The notes beneath the pieces were generated by a model. It saw only the letters and a program-made list of their open reading frames with translations. It had not been told where the DNA came from and searched no databases. 64,000 nt of DNA, from positions 124,001 through 188,000 of the forward strand of contig JBGSIC010000015.1 of the NCBI GenBank assembly GCA_041751875.1, written 5' to 3'. This stretch comes from JBGSIC01 sp041751875 (GTDB lineage Bacteria > Bdellovibrionota > FAC87 > UBA2466 > JACKAF01). A program made the position numbers and the translations under genes. Each line of letters opens with the position of its first letter. The stretch's first letter is position 1. Below, in pieces: positions 9,471 to 16,985 of this stretch.

Positions 9471-10549
9471 GATCGAAACTGTGGAGCAAAGCCCCTTCAG
9501 GAGAATTGACGACAGGAATTGGTAGTCTCCCCCACGCGCATCTCGATGCGGCTCTCGAGTTTTCCTTTCGAGCAGGGATTCCTTTTTTGCCCCAGCTCCC
9601 GATTCGCAATCAGCGGGAGTATATGCTGGTTCAAGCAATAGAAGGCCTTCCAGGCTTGATTCCAGAAGAGGGAGGGGCGGCTCAACTTGATGCGGAGAAG
9701 TGGAGAGCGGGGCGCGATGCTTTAAGAGCGAAAACGGATAAAGCCTTTGCCTGTGCGAAGGAAAATCCAGAGGCTTTTGCGGAATTCGAGCCCTCTCCTG
9801 AAATGTGGAGTTGCTGGAACCCCTTTCTTTGGGAATTGGGCGAACGCGATGTCAAATTTGCGAAGATTCAGCTCACAGGTCCTCTTACTTGCCAATGGAG
9901 CCTACAAACCACAGACGGTTCCCCAGTAGAACGCGATGCAGAGATGAGCATTCAGGTGTACCGGTTGATTCTCGCTCGGGCAGTGGCAATGGTGCGCAAA
10001 CTCAAGTTGCGCGGAGTGACGCCTCTGTTTTTTATCGATGAGCCGGCATTTTTTGTTTTTTCCGCCCAGAACCACAAGCACGGCATGGCGTTACAAGAGT
10101 TACGCATTTTTGTTCAAACGCTGCAAAAGGAAGAAGCGTTGGTTGGCCTGCACTGTTGCAGTAACACGGACTGGAAGAGCGTACTGTCACTGCCGTTGGA
10201 TATTCTTTCTATCGACACGCATCTGTCTTTGAACTCCTTGCTTTCCGAGAAACCATCCGTACAAGCCTTTCTTGCTCAAGGTGGTCGTTTCGCTTTAGGG
10301 GCGGTTCCAACAGGCGGGCATTCGTTAAAGATTCATGGTTTTACGCCCCAGCTTTTAGCCGACGTGCTGGTAAGCACCTTGATAGGCACACTCGGAGAGG
10401 CGACCGGAAAGAGCATCCTTCAAGAGGCGGTGTACACTCCGGCGTGCGGTCTGGCGCTTCACACGGTGGAAGACGCTGAATTGATCTTCGAAAACACGTT
10501 GCAGATGCCTGAGCAATGCCGCGCTGCGCTCTCTCGAGCGCAGCTTTAG
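9467..10549 (+). CDS. Short MetE-like (core-MetE / UROD-MetE superfamily) methyltransferase
   Basis: A 360-residue protein resembling only the catalytic C-terminal barrel of cobalamin-independent methionine synthase. The opening TTGIGSLPHAHLDAAL and the middle FIDEPAFF are typical of this superfamily. Candidate zinc ligands match MetE in order: His229 and Cys231 (LHCCSN) and Cys327 (TPACGL). Where MetE has a glutamate, this protein has an aspartate (about residue 250, SIDTH). It lacks the N-terminal half that full MetE uses for folate. Core-MetE proteins are known to take methyl groups from corrinoid proteins. Translational coupling to an intact metH suggests a partner or repair role, but the substrate cannot be read from sequence. 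Confidence 0.75.
   Translation: MRSKLWSKAPSGELTTGIGSLPHAHLDAALEFSFRAGIPFLPQLPIRNQREYMLVQAIEGLPGLIPEEGGAAQLDAEKWRAGRDALRAKTDKAFACAKENPEAFAEFEPSPEMWSCWNPFLWELGERDVKFAKIQLTGPLTCQWSLQTTDGSPVERDAEMSIQVYRLILARAVAMVRKLKLRGVTPLFFIDEPAFFVFSAQNHKHGMALQELRIFVQTLQKEEALVGLHCCSNTDWKSVLSLPLDILSIDTHLSLNSLLSEKPSVQAFLAQGGRFALGAVPTGGHSLKIHGFTPQLLADVLVSTLIGTLGEATGKSILQEAVYTPACGLALHTVEDAELIFENTLQMPEQCRAALSRAQL
10523..10544 (+). terminator. Hairpin at the end of the metH operon
   Basis: A perfect 9-bp stem (GCTGCGCTC / GAGCGCAGC) with a TCTC loop overlaps the last codons of the MetE-like gene and is followed by TTTA. The T-run is short, so termination efficiency is uncertain. Confidence 0.4.
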
Positions 10550-10608
10550 AGCCTTCAACATCGACTAATGGAGACAGGTGAGATTCGCGTCTGGCCTTAG
10601 GAGAAACG

Positions 10609-11184
10609 ATGAAAAGCATATTATCGGTATTAGTTATGGTCAGCTTCGCGATCAGTGCCCAAGGACTCGATCGAGCCACTTTCGCTGGAGGCTGCTTTTG
10701 GTGCATGCAACCCGTGTTCGACAACTTGCCGGGAGTGGTAAGTACCCGTGTGGGGTATACCGGCGGTAAGACAGAAAACCCGACGTACCGCGAGGTTTCC
10801 ACGGGCTCTACAGGGCATGCGGAAGCCATTGAGATAACTTTTGATCCGAATAAAATAAAGTACCGAAAGCTTTTGGATCTCTTCTGGCGAAATATTGATC
10901 CCACGACAAAAGATAAGCAGTTTGCTGACAAAGGCACGCAGTACCGCACCGCTATCTATACCCACTCGGCAGAACAAGAAAAAGAAGCCATCGCTTCGAA
11001 GGTAGAGATGGAAAAATCGGGGAAATTTGCTTTGGCGATAGTAACGGAGATTACTCCCGCCAAACCATTCTACGCGGCAGAAAAATACCACCAGCAATAT
11101 TATAAGAAAGAACCTGAGCAATACAAGCGGTACAAGAAGGGCTCAGGAAGAGAGGCCTACCTCGAAAAAATGTGGGGGCACTGA
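10609..11184 (+). CDS. msrA: Exported peptide methionine sulfoxide reductase A
   Basis: Reduces methionine-S-sulfoxide in proteins. The catalytic motif GGCFWC is present with nucleophile Cys29, followed by the family blocks GYTGGKTENPTYREVSTGSTGHAEA and FWRNIDPTTKDKQFADKGTQYR. An N-terminal signal peptide (about residues 1-19) places it in the periplasm, unlike the cytoplasmic E. coli enzyme. No fused MsrB domain is present in the 191 residues. A good AGGAG ribosome site precedes the ATG. Its last 42 bp overlap the convergent glycosyltransferase gene. Confidence 0.95.
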   Translation: MKSILSVLVMVSFAISAQGLDRATFAGGCFWCMQPVFDNLPGVVSTRVGYTGGKTENPTYREVSTGSTGHAEAIEITFDPNKIKYRKLLDLFWRNIDPTTKDKQFADKGTQYRTAIYTHSAEQEKEAIASKVEMEKSGKFALAIVTEITPAKPFYAAEKYHQQYYKKEPEQYKRYKKGSGREAYLEKMWGH

Positions 11185-12378
11185 CCGTGGGTGATGTGAA
11201 TTTTCTAGCCATCCCGGCACCTCGAAGGGGGCCTCTGCCAATGCTGTCTCCCATGATAAATTCGGCCAGACTTCATCTCTCAGGTAGTGCATTAACTTTA
11301 ACGTGCGAAAGCTATCCATCCAAACACGAAAGGCTCGTTGTCTGGATTGAAGCTGTTGTCGTTCGCTTAGAATAGTCGCTAGTGCTGCCACTCCCCCTTG
11401 GCTGGTAAACCAGCGATAGGCAAAAGGGGCGAGTGAGGCGATTCGTTCAGGCTCATCTTGCCAGACTTCCTCAACCGCTTCGAGAAAACGTTTTAGCTCA
11501 CTAAAACAGCGCGGGTCGTACATCCGGTAACCTAAGTTCTCATCGAGTAGAGCCCGTATCTTGAAGGTGCCTACGCCAGTCCCGAAAGGCACGCGGTGAG
11601 AATCGCGGGGCTGAAGCCGAATGCAATCAGAGAGCACAACAACTTCCCCTTCTTTAGCAACCTTATTGAGAAGGTAAAAGTCCTCGGCAGCCTCTCGCCG
11701 TGGAAAGCCTCGCACGCGCGCGTAAGTCTCTGCAGAAACAACGATGGTACTTCCCAATGCATGAAACGCGTAGGGCGAACCAGCGTAACGTAAACCTTCT
11801 ACGTAGTAGCGCAAAAACCCCTCGTAGAGACGATGGGCGAGATCGGGTTGCGGCCCATGCGTATAGTCGAAAAGAAGTGCGGCGGCTGAACTTTTGGGTA
11901 AAGAAAAATAAGAAGTGGGAACGTAGGCATCCGCATCTGTCGTCGCTATCCACGGAGAGCGAACTTTGTTAGTGGCATGCAAAGCCAGAGCGATGTCGCA
12001 GCCCAGTTTCCGCGCGCGTCCGACACCTTCTTTCAAAAGCCTGTCATCTTCACTACGCCCATCTACAAAAAGAAGATCCAACGATGTGTCGAGTGCGCTG
12101 AGGGAAACACTGGGTGAAAAAGCTCGAGCAGGATTGAACCACTGCTCAAAGCAAGCGGCGTTCGTTGCACTGAAAGGACCATTTAAGACCAGAATCAGAA
12201 GAGAACGCTCCGGTGCGCGGTGGCGAGCGGCAAGTGTTAAAGACTCCAAAAGAGAAGCAAGTGCCGGCACTTCGTCTTTGATGGGCACGGCAACGGCGTG
12301 GTCCCACAACGTTTCTACTTTCGTAATCCACGGAGAAGGATAGGCATACTGAGCGAGATATTTGTCTATTACGCGCAT
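11143..12378 (-). CDS. Family 2-like glycosyltransferase
   Basis: A 411-residue cytoplasmic protein with a GT-A nucleotide-sugar fold pattern: an opening strand AVPIKDEVPALASLLESL, a central LLILVLNG strand and an acidic TTDADAYVP motif at the DxD position expected to bind the metal-sugar nucleotide. No membrane segment is obvious. The acceptor and sugar are unknown. Its ATG shares one base with the miaE stop (TAATG), so the two are co-transcribed. The 3' end overlaps msrA by 42 bp on the other strand. Confidence 0.75.
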   Translation of the reverse strand: MRVIDKYLAQYAYPSPWITKVETLWDHAVAVPIKDEVPALASLLESLTLAARHRAPERSLLILVLNGPFSATNAACFEQWFNPARAFSPSVSLSALDTSLDLLFVDGRSEDDRLLKEGVGRARKLGCDIALALHATNKVRSPWIATTDADAYVPTSYFSLPKSSAAALLFDYTHGPQPDLAHRLYEGFLRYYVEGLRYAGSPYAFHALGSTIVVSAETYARVRGFPRREAAEDFYLLNKVAKEGEVVVLSDCIRLQPRDSHRVPFGTGVGTFKIRALLDENLGYRMYDPRCFSELKRFLEAVEEVWQDEPERIASLAPFAYRWFTSQGGVAALATILSERQQLQSRQRAFRVWMDSFRTLKLMHYLRDEVWPNLSWETALAEAPFEVPGWLENSHHPRSVPPHFFEVGLSS

Positions 12379-13010
12379 TAGTGAATCGCGCTGCGAAAAG
12401 GCACTGATCGAATGGCTTCTGCCTCGACCTCAATAAAAAAGGCCAAACGTTTTGCGATCGTTTCCTTGGAAAAGTAGAGTTCCGCTAGCTCAAGAAAGAA
12501 ATCCCGGTGGCGATTCTCTGCACGGGCGAGACGTCCGTAGAGGGCTTTCAGTTCGGGAACGTCTAAAACTGTTTCGAGAAGGGCTAAGCGCTCGTGTCCT
12601 CGCGCTTCGATCACAGACGCCGCCAGTAAGCGGTCGAGCAAACGCTCGTCGCGAGTGGTGCGGATGTGGCGGTGGATGAGGTTTACGTAATCGTCTTTCT
12701 TGTCCTCTCCCAGAGATTGTCCGCGGGCGACAATGACGCGACAAACTTGCTGGAAATGCTCGAGTTCTTCGCGGGCAAATCCGATCAAAGGATCAATGAG
12801 TTTGGGGCGGTCGGGATATTGCACGACAAAAGAAATTCCCATGGCTGCCGCTTTACGTTCACATGCCGCGTGATCGAGTAGCAGGGCATCGAGATTCTGT
12901 ATTGCCTGAAGCGCCCACTCGCGTGGGGTCGCCTCCTTTAATTGATAAGATTGTTCCACTTGTGCCAGTCCTACCGCAAAAAGTGGTTTCTGACAAAAAG
13001 CGATTGACAT
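12378..13010 (-). CDS. miaE: tRNA-(ms2io6A)-hydroxylase MiaE
   Basis: Diiron monooxygenase expected to hydroxylate the isopentenyl side chain of the modified A37 of tRNAs reading UNN codons. The ferritin-like helices carry carboxylate/His pairs in REELEHF, VIEARGHERL and AENRHRDF. I place the start at the ATG at 13010 (MSIAFCQKPLF), giving 210 residues, close to the family length; an upstream in-frame start at 13133 would add 41 atypical residues and overlap the divergent gene. Only 31 bp separate it from that gene, so their promoters must overlap coding DNA. Confidence 0.9.
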   Translation of the reverse strand: MSIAFCQKPLFAVGLAQVEQSYQLKEATPREWALQAIQNLDALLLDHAACERKAAAMGISFVVQYPDRPKLIDPLIGFAREELEHFQQVCRVIVARGQSLGEDKKDDYVNLIHRHIRTTRDERLLDRLLAASVIEARGHERLALLETVLDVPELKALYGRLARAENRHRDFFLELAELYFSKETIAKRLAFFIEVEAEAIRSVPFRSAIH

Positions 13011-13034
13011 ATATAGTCGAGGCTTCAGGATTAT
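13004..13034 (+). promoter_or_regulatory. Possible promoter of the ArsC-like gene
   Basis: TTGACA (13004-13009) is followed after 19 nt by GATTAT (13029-13034). The spacing is longer than ideal. Transcription would start at or one base before the GTG at 13042, implying a leaderless mRNA. Confidence 0.3.
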
Positions 13035-13041
13035 TGTTATC

Positions 13042-13464
13042 GTGCACAAAGTTCTCTTTATTTGTATGGCTAACGCCTGCCGGAGCCAGATGGCTGAAGC
13101 GATTGCCAGGTCCCTGGACCCCCAACAAACCATGGTTATTGATAGTTGCGGTGTTCACCCGGGTTCGGTTTTAGACTCGGGCGCACGAAGTTTTCTGGAG
13201 AAGCGGGGTTTTGATTTGTCCGGTCAGGGATGTAAGGGGTTTCGAGAAGTCCTTCCCCTAGCGGAGTATTCAGCGATCATAACCGTTTGCCCCCAGGAAT
13301 ACGTCCAGTTGCCGCAGCTTCCTTCTGCGGTACGCGTAGAACATTGGAACACGAGCGACCCGACGGGTTATGTAGGAGCGGGTCGCGAAAAAGCCTACCA
13401 AAATTTGCACGATGATCTCAAATCGCGGATTGAGAAGCTATTTGCTGTTTTGATGAAATCTTAA
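13042..13464 (+). CDS. ArsC / low-molecular-weight phosphatase-like protein
   Basis: A 140-residue protein of the arsenate reductase/LMW tyrosine phosphatase fold. The N-terminal CMANACRSQMAEA loop carries the phosphate/arsenate-binding CX5R with nucleophile Cys8, and SQMAEA resembles thioredoxin-coupled ArsC. The C-terminal VEHWNTSDPTG also matches ArsC. In thioredoxin-type ArsC two further cysteines (82 and 89) resolve the intermediate. Here the first is kept (ITVCPQ) but the position of the second is leucine, so the standard relay looks incomplete. Phosphatase or a different reductant is possible. It starts with GTG, without a ribosome site. Its 3' end overlaps yejE by 47 bp. Confidence 0.75.
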   Translation: MHKVLFICMANACRSQMAEAIARSLDPQQTMVIDSCGVHPGSVLDSGARSFLEKRGFDLSGQGCKGFREVLPLAEYSAIITVCPQEYVQLPQLPSAVRVEHWNTSDPTGYVGAGREKAYQNLHDDLKSRIEKLFAVLMKS

Positions 13465-14392
13465 AAGGAACAGCGAAGCTATTTCCTAGAACGAAAAGGA
13501 ATAGGGATAGCCCAGTGATGGGGAAGGCGATAAGCCACCACGCTTCTGGGTGAAGGCGAGCTTGGAGAAGAAGCTCGCCCCAAGTGGAAGCCGGAGGGGG
13601 CAAACCCATGCCTAAAAAATCGAGAGTAGCGAGCCCTGAAAACGCAGAAAGAATGAGGTAAGGACTCAGAGCGAGTAAGGGTTGAAGCGCACCGGGAAGA
13701 ACATGGTGCCACGCAATCCTGATGGGCGTTTGTCCCAAACCCCGTGCACTTTGCACATACGGCAGCGAAAGCAAGCGGAGTACTTCTGATCTAAACAAAC
13801 CTGCCAGATAAACCCAACCAAACAATACCCATACAAAAAGAAGCAGTGTCAGACTGGGTGTAAAAAGACTCAAGAGAAAAAGGACTACATATAAAGTAGG
13901 GAGGGACTGCCAACTTTCCGAGAAACGCTGGACGAGAAAATCGATTCGGTAACCCGCGTAAACCTGAACGCCACCGATGACTACACTCATCGCCAAGGTA
14001 AATGCCCACGCTGCAACGGCGAAAAATAGTCCATTGCGAAAACCGTACAGTAAGCGAGACAAGACGTCTCGGCCTCTATCGTCGGTACCCAGCCAGTGTG
14101 AGCGGTTAGGTGGGCCCGGAAGCGGTCCTTCAAGGTGTGAGGCATCGGGGTCCCAGCGGAATGGGGGGTGAAGAGCCCACGCCCCTTTTCCCAATGGGGG
14201 AAGAGCAGTGACAAGAGAGTAATCGGGTCGGGGCTTTTCCTGGTCAAAAACACTGGCGGGGATGCGGTTCAGGCGTGGGAAGAATAGCTTTCCTTCATAG
14301 TAGAGCACCAACGGATCGGAATGGCAGAGCACAGGAACGAGCCCAGCAAAAATCAAAAGCCCGGCGAGCCGAAAGAAGAGATCTCTATGCAT
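13418..14392 (-). CDS. yejE: YejE-like peptide ABC transporter permease
   Basis: Inner-membrane permease, 324 residues. The long periplasmic loop after the first helix contains YEGKLFFPR, WALHPPFRWD and SHWLGTDDRGRDVLSRLLYGFR, which is diagnostic of YejE rather than generic DppC. The cytoplasmic ATPase-contact loop is seen in ARGLGQTPIRIAWHHVLPGAL. It overlaps yejB by 8 bp and is last in yejA-yejB-yejE. YejABEF systems import microcin C-like and other short peptides in Enterobacteriaceae. No ATPase (YejF) gene follows, because the next gene is convergent. Confidence 0.87.
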   Translation of the reverse strand: MHRDLFFRLAGLLIFAGLVPVLCHSDPLVLYYEGKLFFPRLNRIPASVFDQEKPRPDYSLVTALPPLGKGAWALHPPFRWDPDASHLEGPLPGPPNRSHWLGTDDRGRDVLSRLLYGFRNGLFFAVAAWAFTLAMSVVIGGVQVYAGYRIDFLVQRFSESWQSLPTLYVVLFLLSLFTPSLTLLLFVWVLFGWVYLAGLFRSEVLRLLSLPYVQSARGLGQTPIRIAWHHVLPGALQPLLALSPYLILSAFSGLATLDFLGMGLPPPASTWGELLLQARLHPEAWWLIAFPITGLSLFLFVLGNSFAVPFKISSKQQIASQSAI

Positions 14393-15302
14393 AGCGCACC
14401 CGGGGGTCTAACCAGGCCAGCACAAGTTCAGAAACGAGATTGGCGACAAGATAAATTGAGCTCAACAAAAGAATGAGCGCTAGCATCACGGGGTAGTCAC
14501 GAGAAAGTAAGGCGTGATATCCCAACCGGCCAATTCCATTCAAATTGAAAAGTGTTTCGATCACCACACTACCTGCGAAGAAATGGGTGGTCCAGGTTCC
14601 CCACTGAGCGCAAAGAGGGGCGGCGGCGTTGCGTAGTAGTCGCAGTAGCATATGACTCCGGCCAATGCCGTGGGATTGAGCGAATCGGTAGAACTCCTGG
14701 CTGCGCGTGTGGGTTACTGACTGCTTTACGAGCAAGCAGACGAAGCTCCCCAGGCCGAAGGAATAGCAAATCAACGGAACCAAAAGGGACTTTGGGGATA
14801 GTAGGGCGAGTAGACCTAGCGCCAGGAGAAAAGGGGGTAGCGCATGCACGAAGAGAAGACTTGTTCCGCTAAGCCAGGTTAAGAAGCTTTGCGGATGAAA
14901 AGCTTGAAAAAGACCCATTGGCAGAAAGAAAAGTAGAGCAACTACTAAGCTTAAAGCACCTAAAGCGAGTGTCGTTTTGAGGGGGGGCAAGATAAGGGTG
15001 GATACCGGGATTTCATGCTGAAAAGAGTTGCCCCAGTTTCCTTTGGCCACCCCGCTCAGCCAATGCAAATAGCGGTGGTGAAGGGGTTCTTGATAGCCGT
15101 AATATTCTTCCAGAGCCCGGCGATCTCTGATCGTAAGTTGGCTTGGGACCGCAGCAGAAGAAAAACTTTCCTGACTGGCAAGGGAAAACCAATAGTCGGC
15201 CGGACCGCCGGGGAGAAGCTGAGTCAGAGCAAAACAAAGAATACTCACACCAAATAGTGTCGGTAGTAGTCCCAAAGCCCGGTTGATGAAGTAGTGCTTC
15301 AT
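14385..15302 (-). CDS. yejB: YejB-like peptide ABC transporter permease
   Basis: Partner permease of the DppB/YejB family, 305 residues from the ATG at 15302, which overlaps the yejA stop in an ATGA. The frame extends upstream to 15431, but that part lies inside yejA and lacks the family start. MKHYFINRALGLLPTLFGV is the typical first helix, followed by the periplasmic segment with LLPGGPADYWF and the ATPase-contact loop FAQSHGIGRSHMLLRLLRNA. It should form the channel with YejE. Confidence 0.87.
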   Translation of the reverse strand: MKHYFINRALGLLPTLFGVSILCFALTQLLPGGPADYWFSLASQESFSSAAVPSQLTIRDRRALEEYYGYQEPLHHRYLHWLSGVAKGNWGNSFQHEIPVSTLILPPLKTTLALGALSLVVALLFFLPMGLFQAFHPQSFLTWLSGTSLLFVHALPPFLLALGLLALLSPKSLLVPLICYSFGLGSFVCLLVKQSVTHTRSQEFYRFAQSHGIGRSHMLLRLLRNAAAPLCAQWGTWTTHFFAGSVVIETLFNLNGIGRLGYHALLSRDYPVMLALILLLSSIYLVANLVSELVLAWLDPRVRYA

Positions 15303-16939
15303 GCGGGCGGGGTGGGGTGTCGAGGTTTCCAAGAATGAAATAGCGTGTACCAAGTATCGTAAGGTGCGTAACCTTTTCCCGAGAAAGAAAAACGGTTCCA
15401 GTAAGCAATGCGATAGAAAGTGGGCTCCCACGTGAAACCCATGGGTTGGTCCCGGCCAATCAAAGCGTCTATCTGCTGAGTGAGCTTAACGCGTTTGGTG
15501 GGATCGTCGGTCATGTCGAGTTGTTTTGCCAATCGATCGAGTTCGGGGTTTTTGTAACCGGTGATGTTTGCACTTCCTATCGTGTCAGCTTCCGTGCTCC
15601 CCCACTGCACTGAAAAATGGGAGGGGACGATTTCACGTGCGACATTGGTAGTTTTCGCGTCGAACTCTCTGTCTTCAGTAAGTTTAAGTGAGCTGGCCCA
15701 ATCCGCGAGCCGGATGTGCATTTTCACTCCCACTTTTTTTAGGTCCTGCTGGTAGTCGGTCAAAACGGGTAGGTAAGCCGGTTCACCGGTGAGGAGGGTA
15801 AATTCGAAACGTTTTCCGTTCCGCACGAGGACTCCTTCGTTGTCCCACTTCTTCCAGCCTGCTTTTTTCAACAGTTTCTGCGCTTGCACGGGATCGTAAG
15901 CTAGAGGCAAGTTAGACGGAGAATGGAAAGGGGAGCGCAGCGGAACCGGACCTGCGGCGAGTCCGTACTGATCGAAAAAAAGCTTCGAGATCCACGCCTG
16001 TCGATTCATCAGGTGACCAAGCGCACGACGGACTTCCACTTCTTGGAACAAGGGACGTCTGAGGTTCCACGCAATGCCTTGGGTGCCAAACGGCAGACTG
16101 CTCTCTACTTTAAGTTTGCGAATGGATCCATCGCGAAAGGGGCCTTCCACGGTTTCATGGAGCCAGCGTTTGGAATTCAAGAAGTAGTAGTAATCGAGCT
16201 CGCCCTTCTTAAAGGCGTTGAAGTGCAAAAGGTCGTCGCTAAACTCCTTAAAAACAATTTCGTCAAAATGGAATCGATCCCGATTACTGGGAAGGACTGA
16301 ACCCCAGTAAAGAGCGTTCTTGCGCAGGGTGATTGTCGAATGAGGACCTGCTGACTCCACGCTGTAAGGGCCTGAGCCGCTAAATGCATAATTGAAGTCT
16401 TGATTGAATCGTTTGGCGGAAAAAGTCTTCTCTGAAACTACAAAAAATTCTTCGAATCGAGAGAGATTCTTGAAATGGGGGCTGCGAAAAGTGAACTTGA
16501 CCACGGAGGGGCTAAGTACGGAACAGTCAGTGACGTCAGAAAAAAGCGAGCGGTAGAACGCCGTCTTATGGGCCGGGTTTTGGATTAGCCTCCAGGTGTA
16601 CAGGACATCGGTGGTTCGCACGGGGCTTCCATCGGCGAACCGGGCCCGCCCATCAAGCGTAAAAGTAACAGAGCGGCGATCGGGGGAAAGTTTCCATTGG
16701 CGAGCTAGTCGCGCGACGGGTTTGTGGTGGAAACGGTCCATCTCAATAAGAGGTTCCAGAACTAGCTGCGTGATCGCGAGTGAAATCTCGTTGGGAGCAA
16801 TGAAGTAAAGCAAAGAGGGGGGAGAGAGCGGGAGTCCCAATACGAAGCGAGAGGGCGAGACGGCCGAGAAAACGGCAGAAGCGAAAACGCAGAAGCTTAG
16901 CTGCGTAATCAAAATAAATGTAAGTCGTGATCGGCCCAC
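15299..16939 (-). CDS. yejA: YejA-like extracellular solute-binding protein, family 5
   Basis: Periplasmic peptide-binding component, 546 residues, with a signal peptide (hydrophobic stretch to about residue 27). SBP-family 5 landmarks include the GSGPYSVESAGP strand, NALYWGSVLPSNRDRFHFDEI and the KLLKKAGWKKW segment. The GSGPY and NRDRFHFDEI blocks are close to YejA. It is first in the operon. The start is GTG at 16939 with no Shine-Dalgarno; a perfect TATAAT on this strand ends 9 nt upstream, so the mRNA may be leaderless. Confidence 0.87.
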   Translation of the reverse strand: MGRSRLTFILITQLSFCVFASAVFSAVSPSRFVLGLPLSPPSLLYFIAPNEISLAITQLVLEPLIEMDRFHHKPVARLARQWKLSPDRRSVTFTLDGRARFADGSPVRTTDVLYTWRLIQNPAHKTAFYRSLFSDVTDCSVLSPSVVKFTFRSPHFKNLSRFEEFFVVSEKTFSAKRFNQDFNYAFSGSGPYSVESAGPHSTITLRKNALYWGSVLPSNRDRFHFDEIVFKEFSDDLLHFNAFKKGELDYYYFLNSKRWLHETVEGPFRDGSIRKLKVESSLPFGTQGIAWNLRRPLFQEVEVRRALGHLMNRQAWISKLFFDQYGLAAGPVPLRSPFHSPSNLPLAYDPVQAQKLLKKAGWKKWDNEGVLVRNGKRFEFTLLTGEPAYLPVLTDYQQDLKKVGVKMHIRLADWASSLKLTEDREFDAKTTNVAREIVPSHFSVQWGSTEADTIGSANITGYKNPELDRLAKQLDMTDDPTKRVKLTQQIDALIGRDQPMGFTWEPTFYRIAYWNRFSFSGKGYAPYDTWYTLFHSWKPRHPTPPA

Positions 16940-16948
16940 CTGGCGGCC

Positions 16949-16954
16949 ATTATA
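16949..16954 (-). promoter_or_regulatory. -10 box of the yejABE promoter
   Basis: Consensus TATAAT on the minus strand, 9 nt before the yejA GTG. The -35 region is weak (TTTCCG at 17 nt). Transcription would start at about the start codon. Confidence 0.4.
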
Positions 16955-16985
16955 CCGTGAGGGAGGAGGGACGGAAATGATGCAA

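Noticed and set aside
11966..12343. A 125-codon open frame opposite the glycosyltransferase
   Set aside because: It is an antisense frame with Ser/Arg-rich composition and no family features, inside a coherent gene.
14552..14872. A 106-codon open frame opposite yejB
   Set aside because: Arg/Gly-rich shadow of a membrane protein gene.
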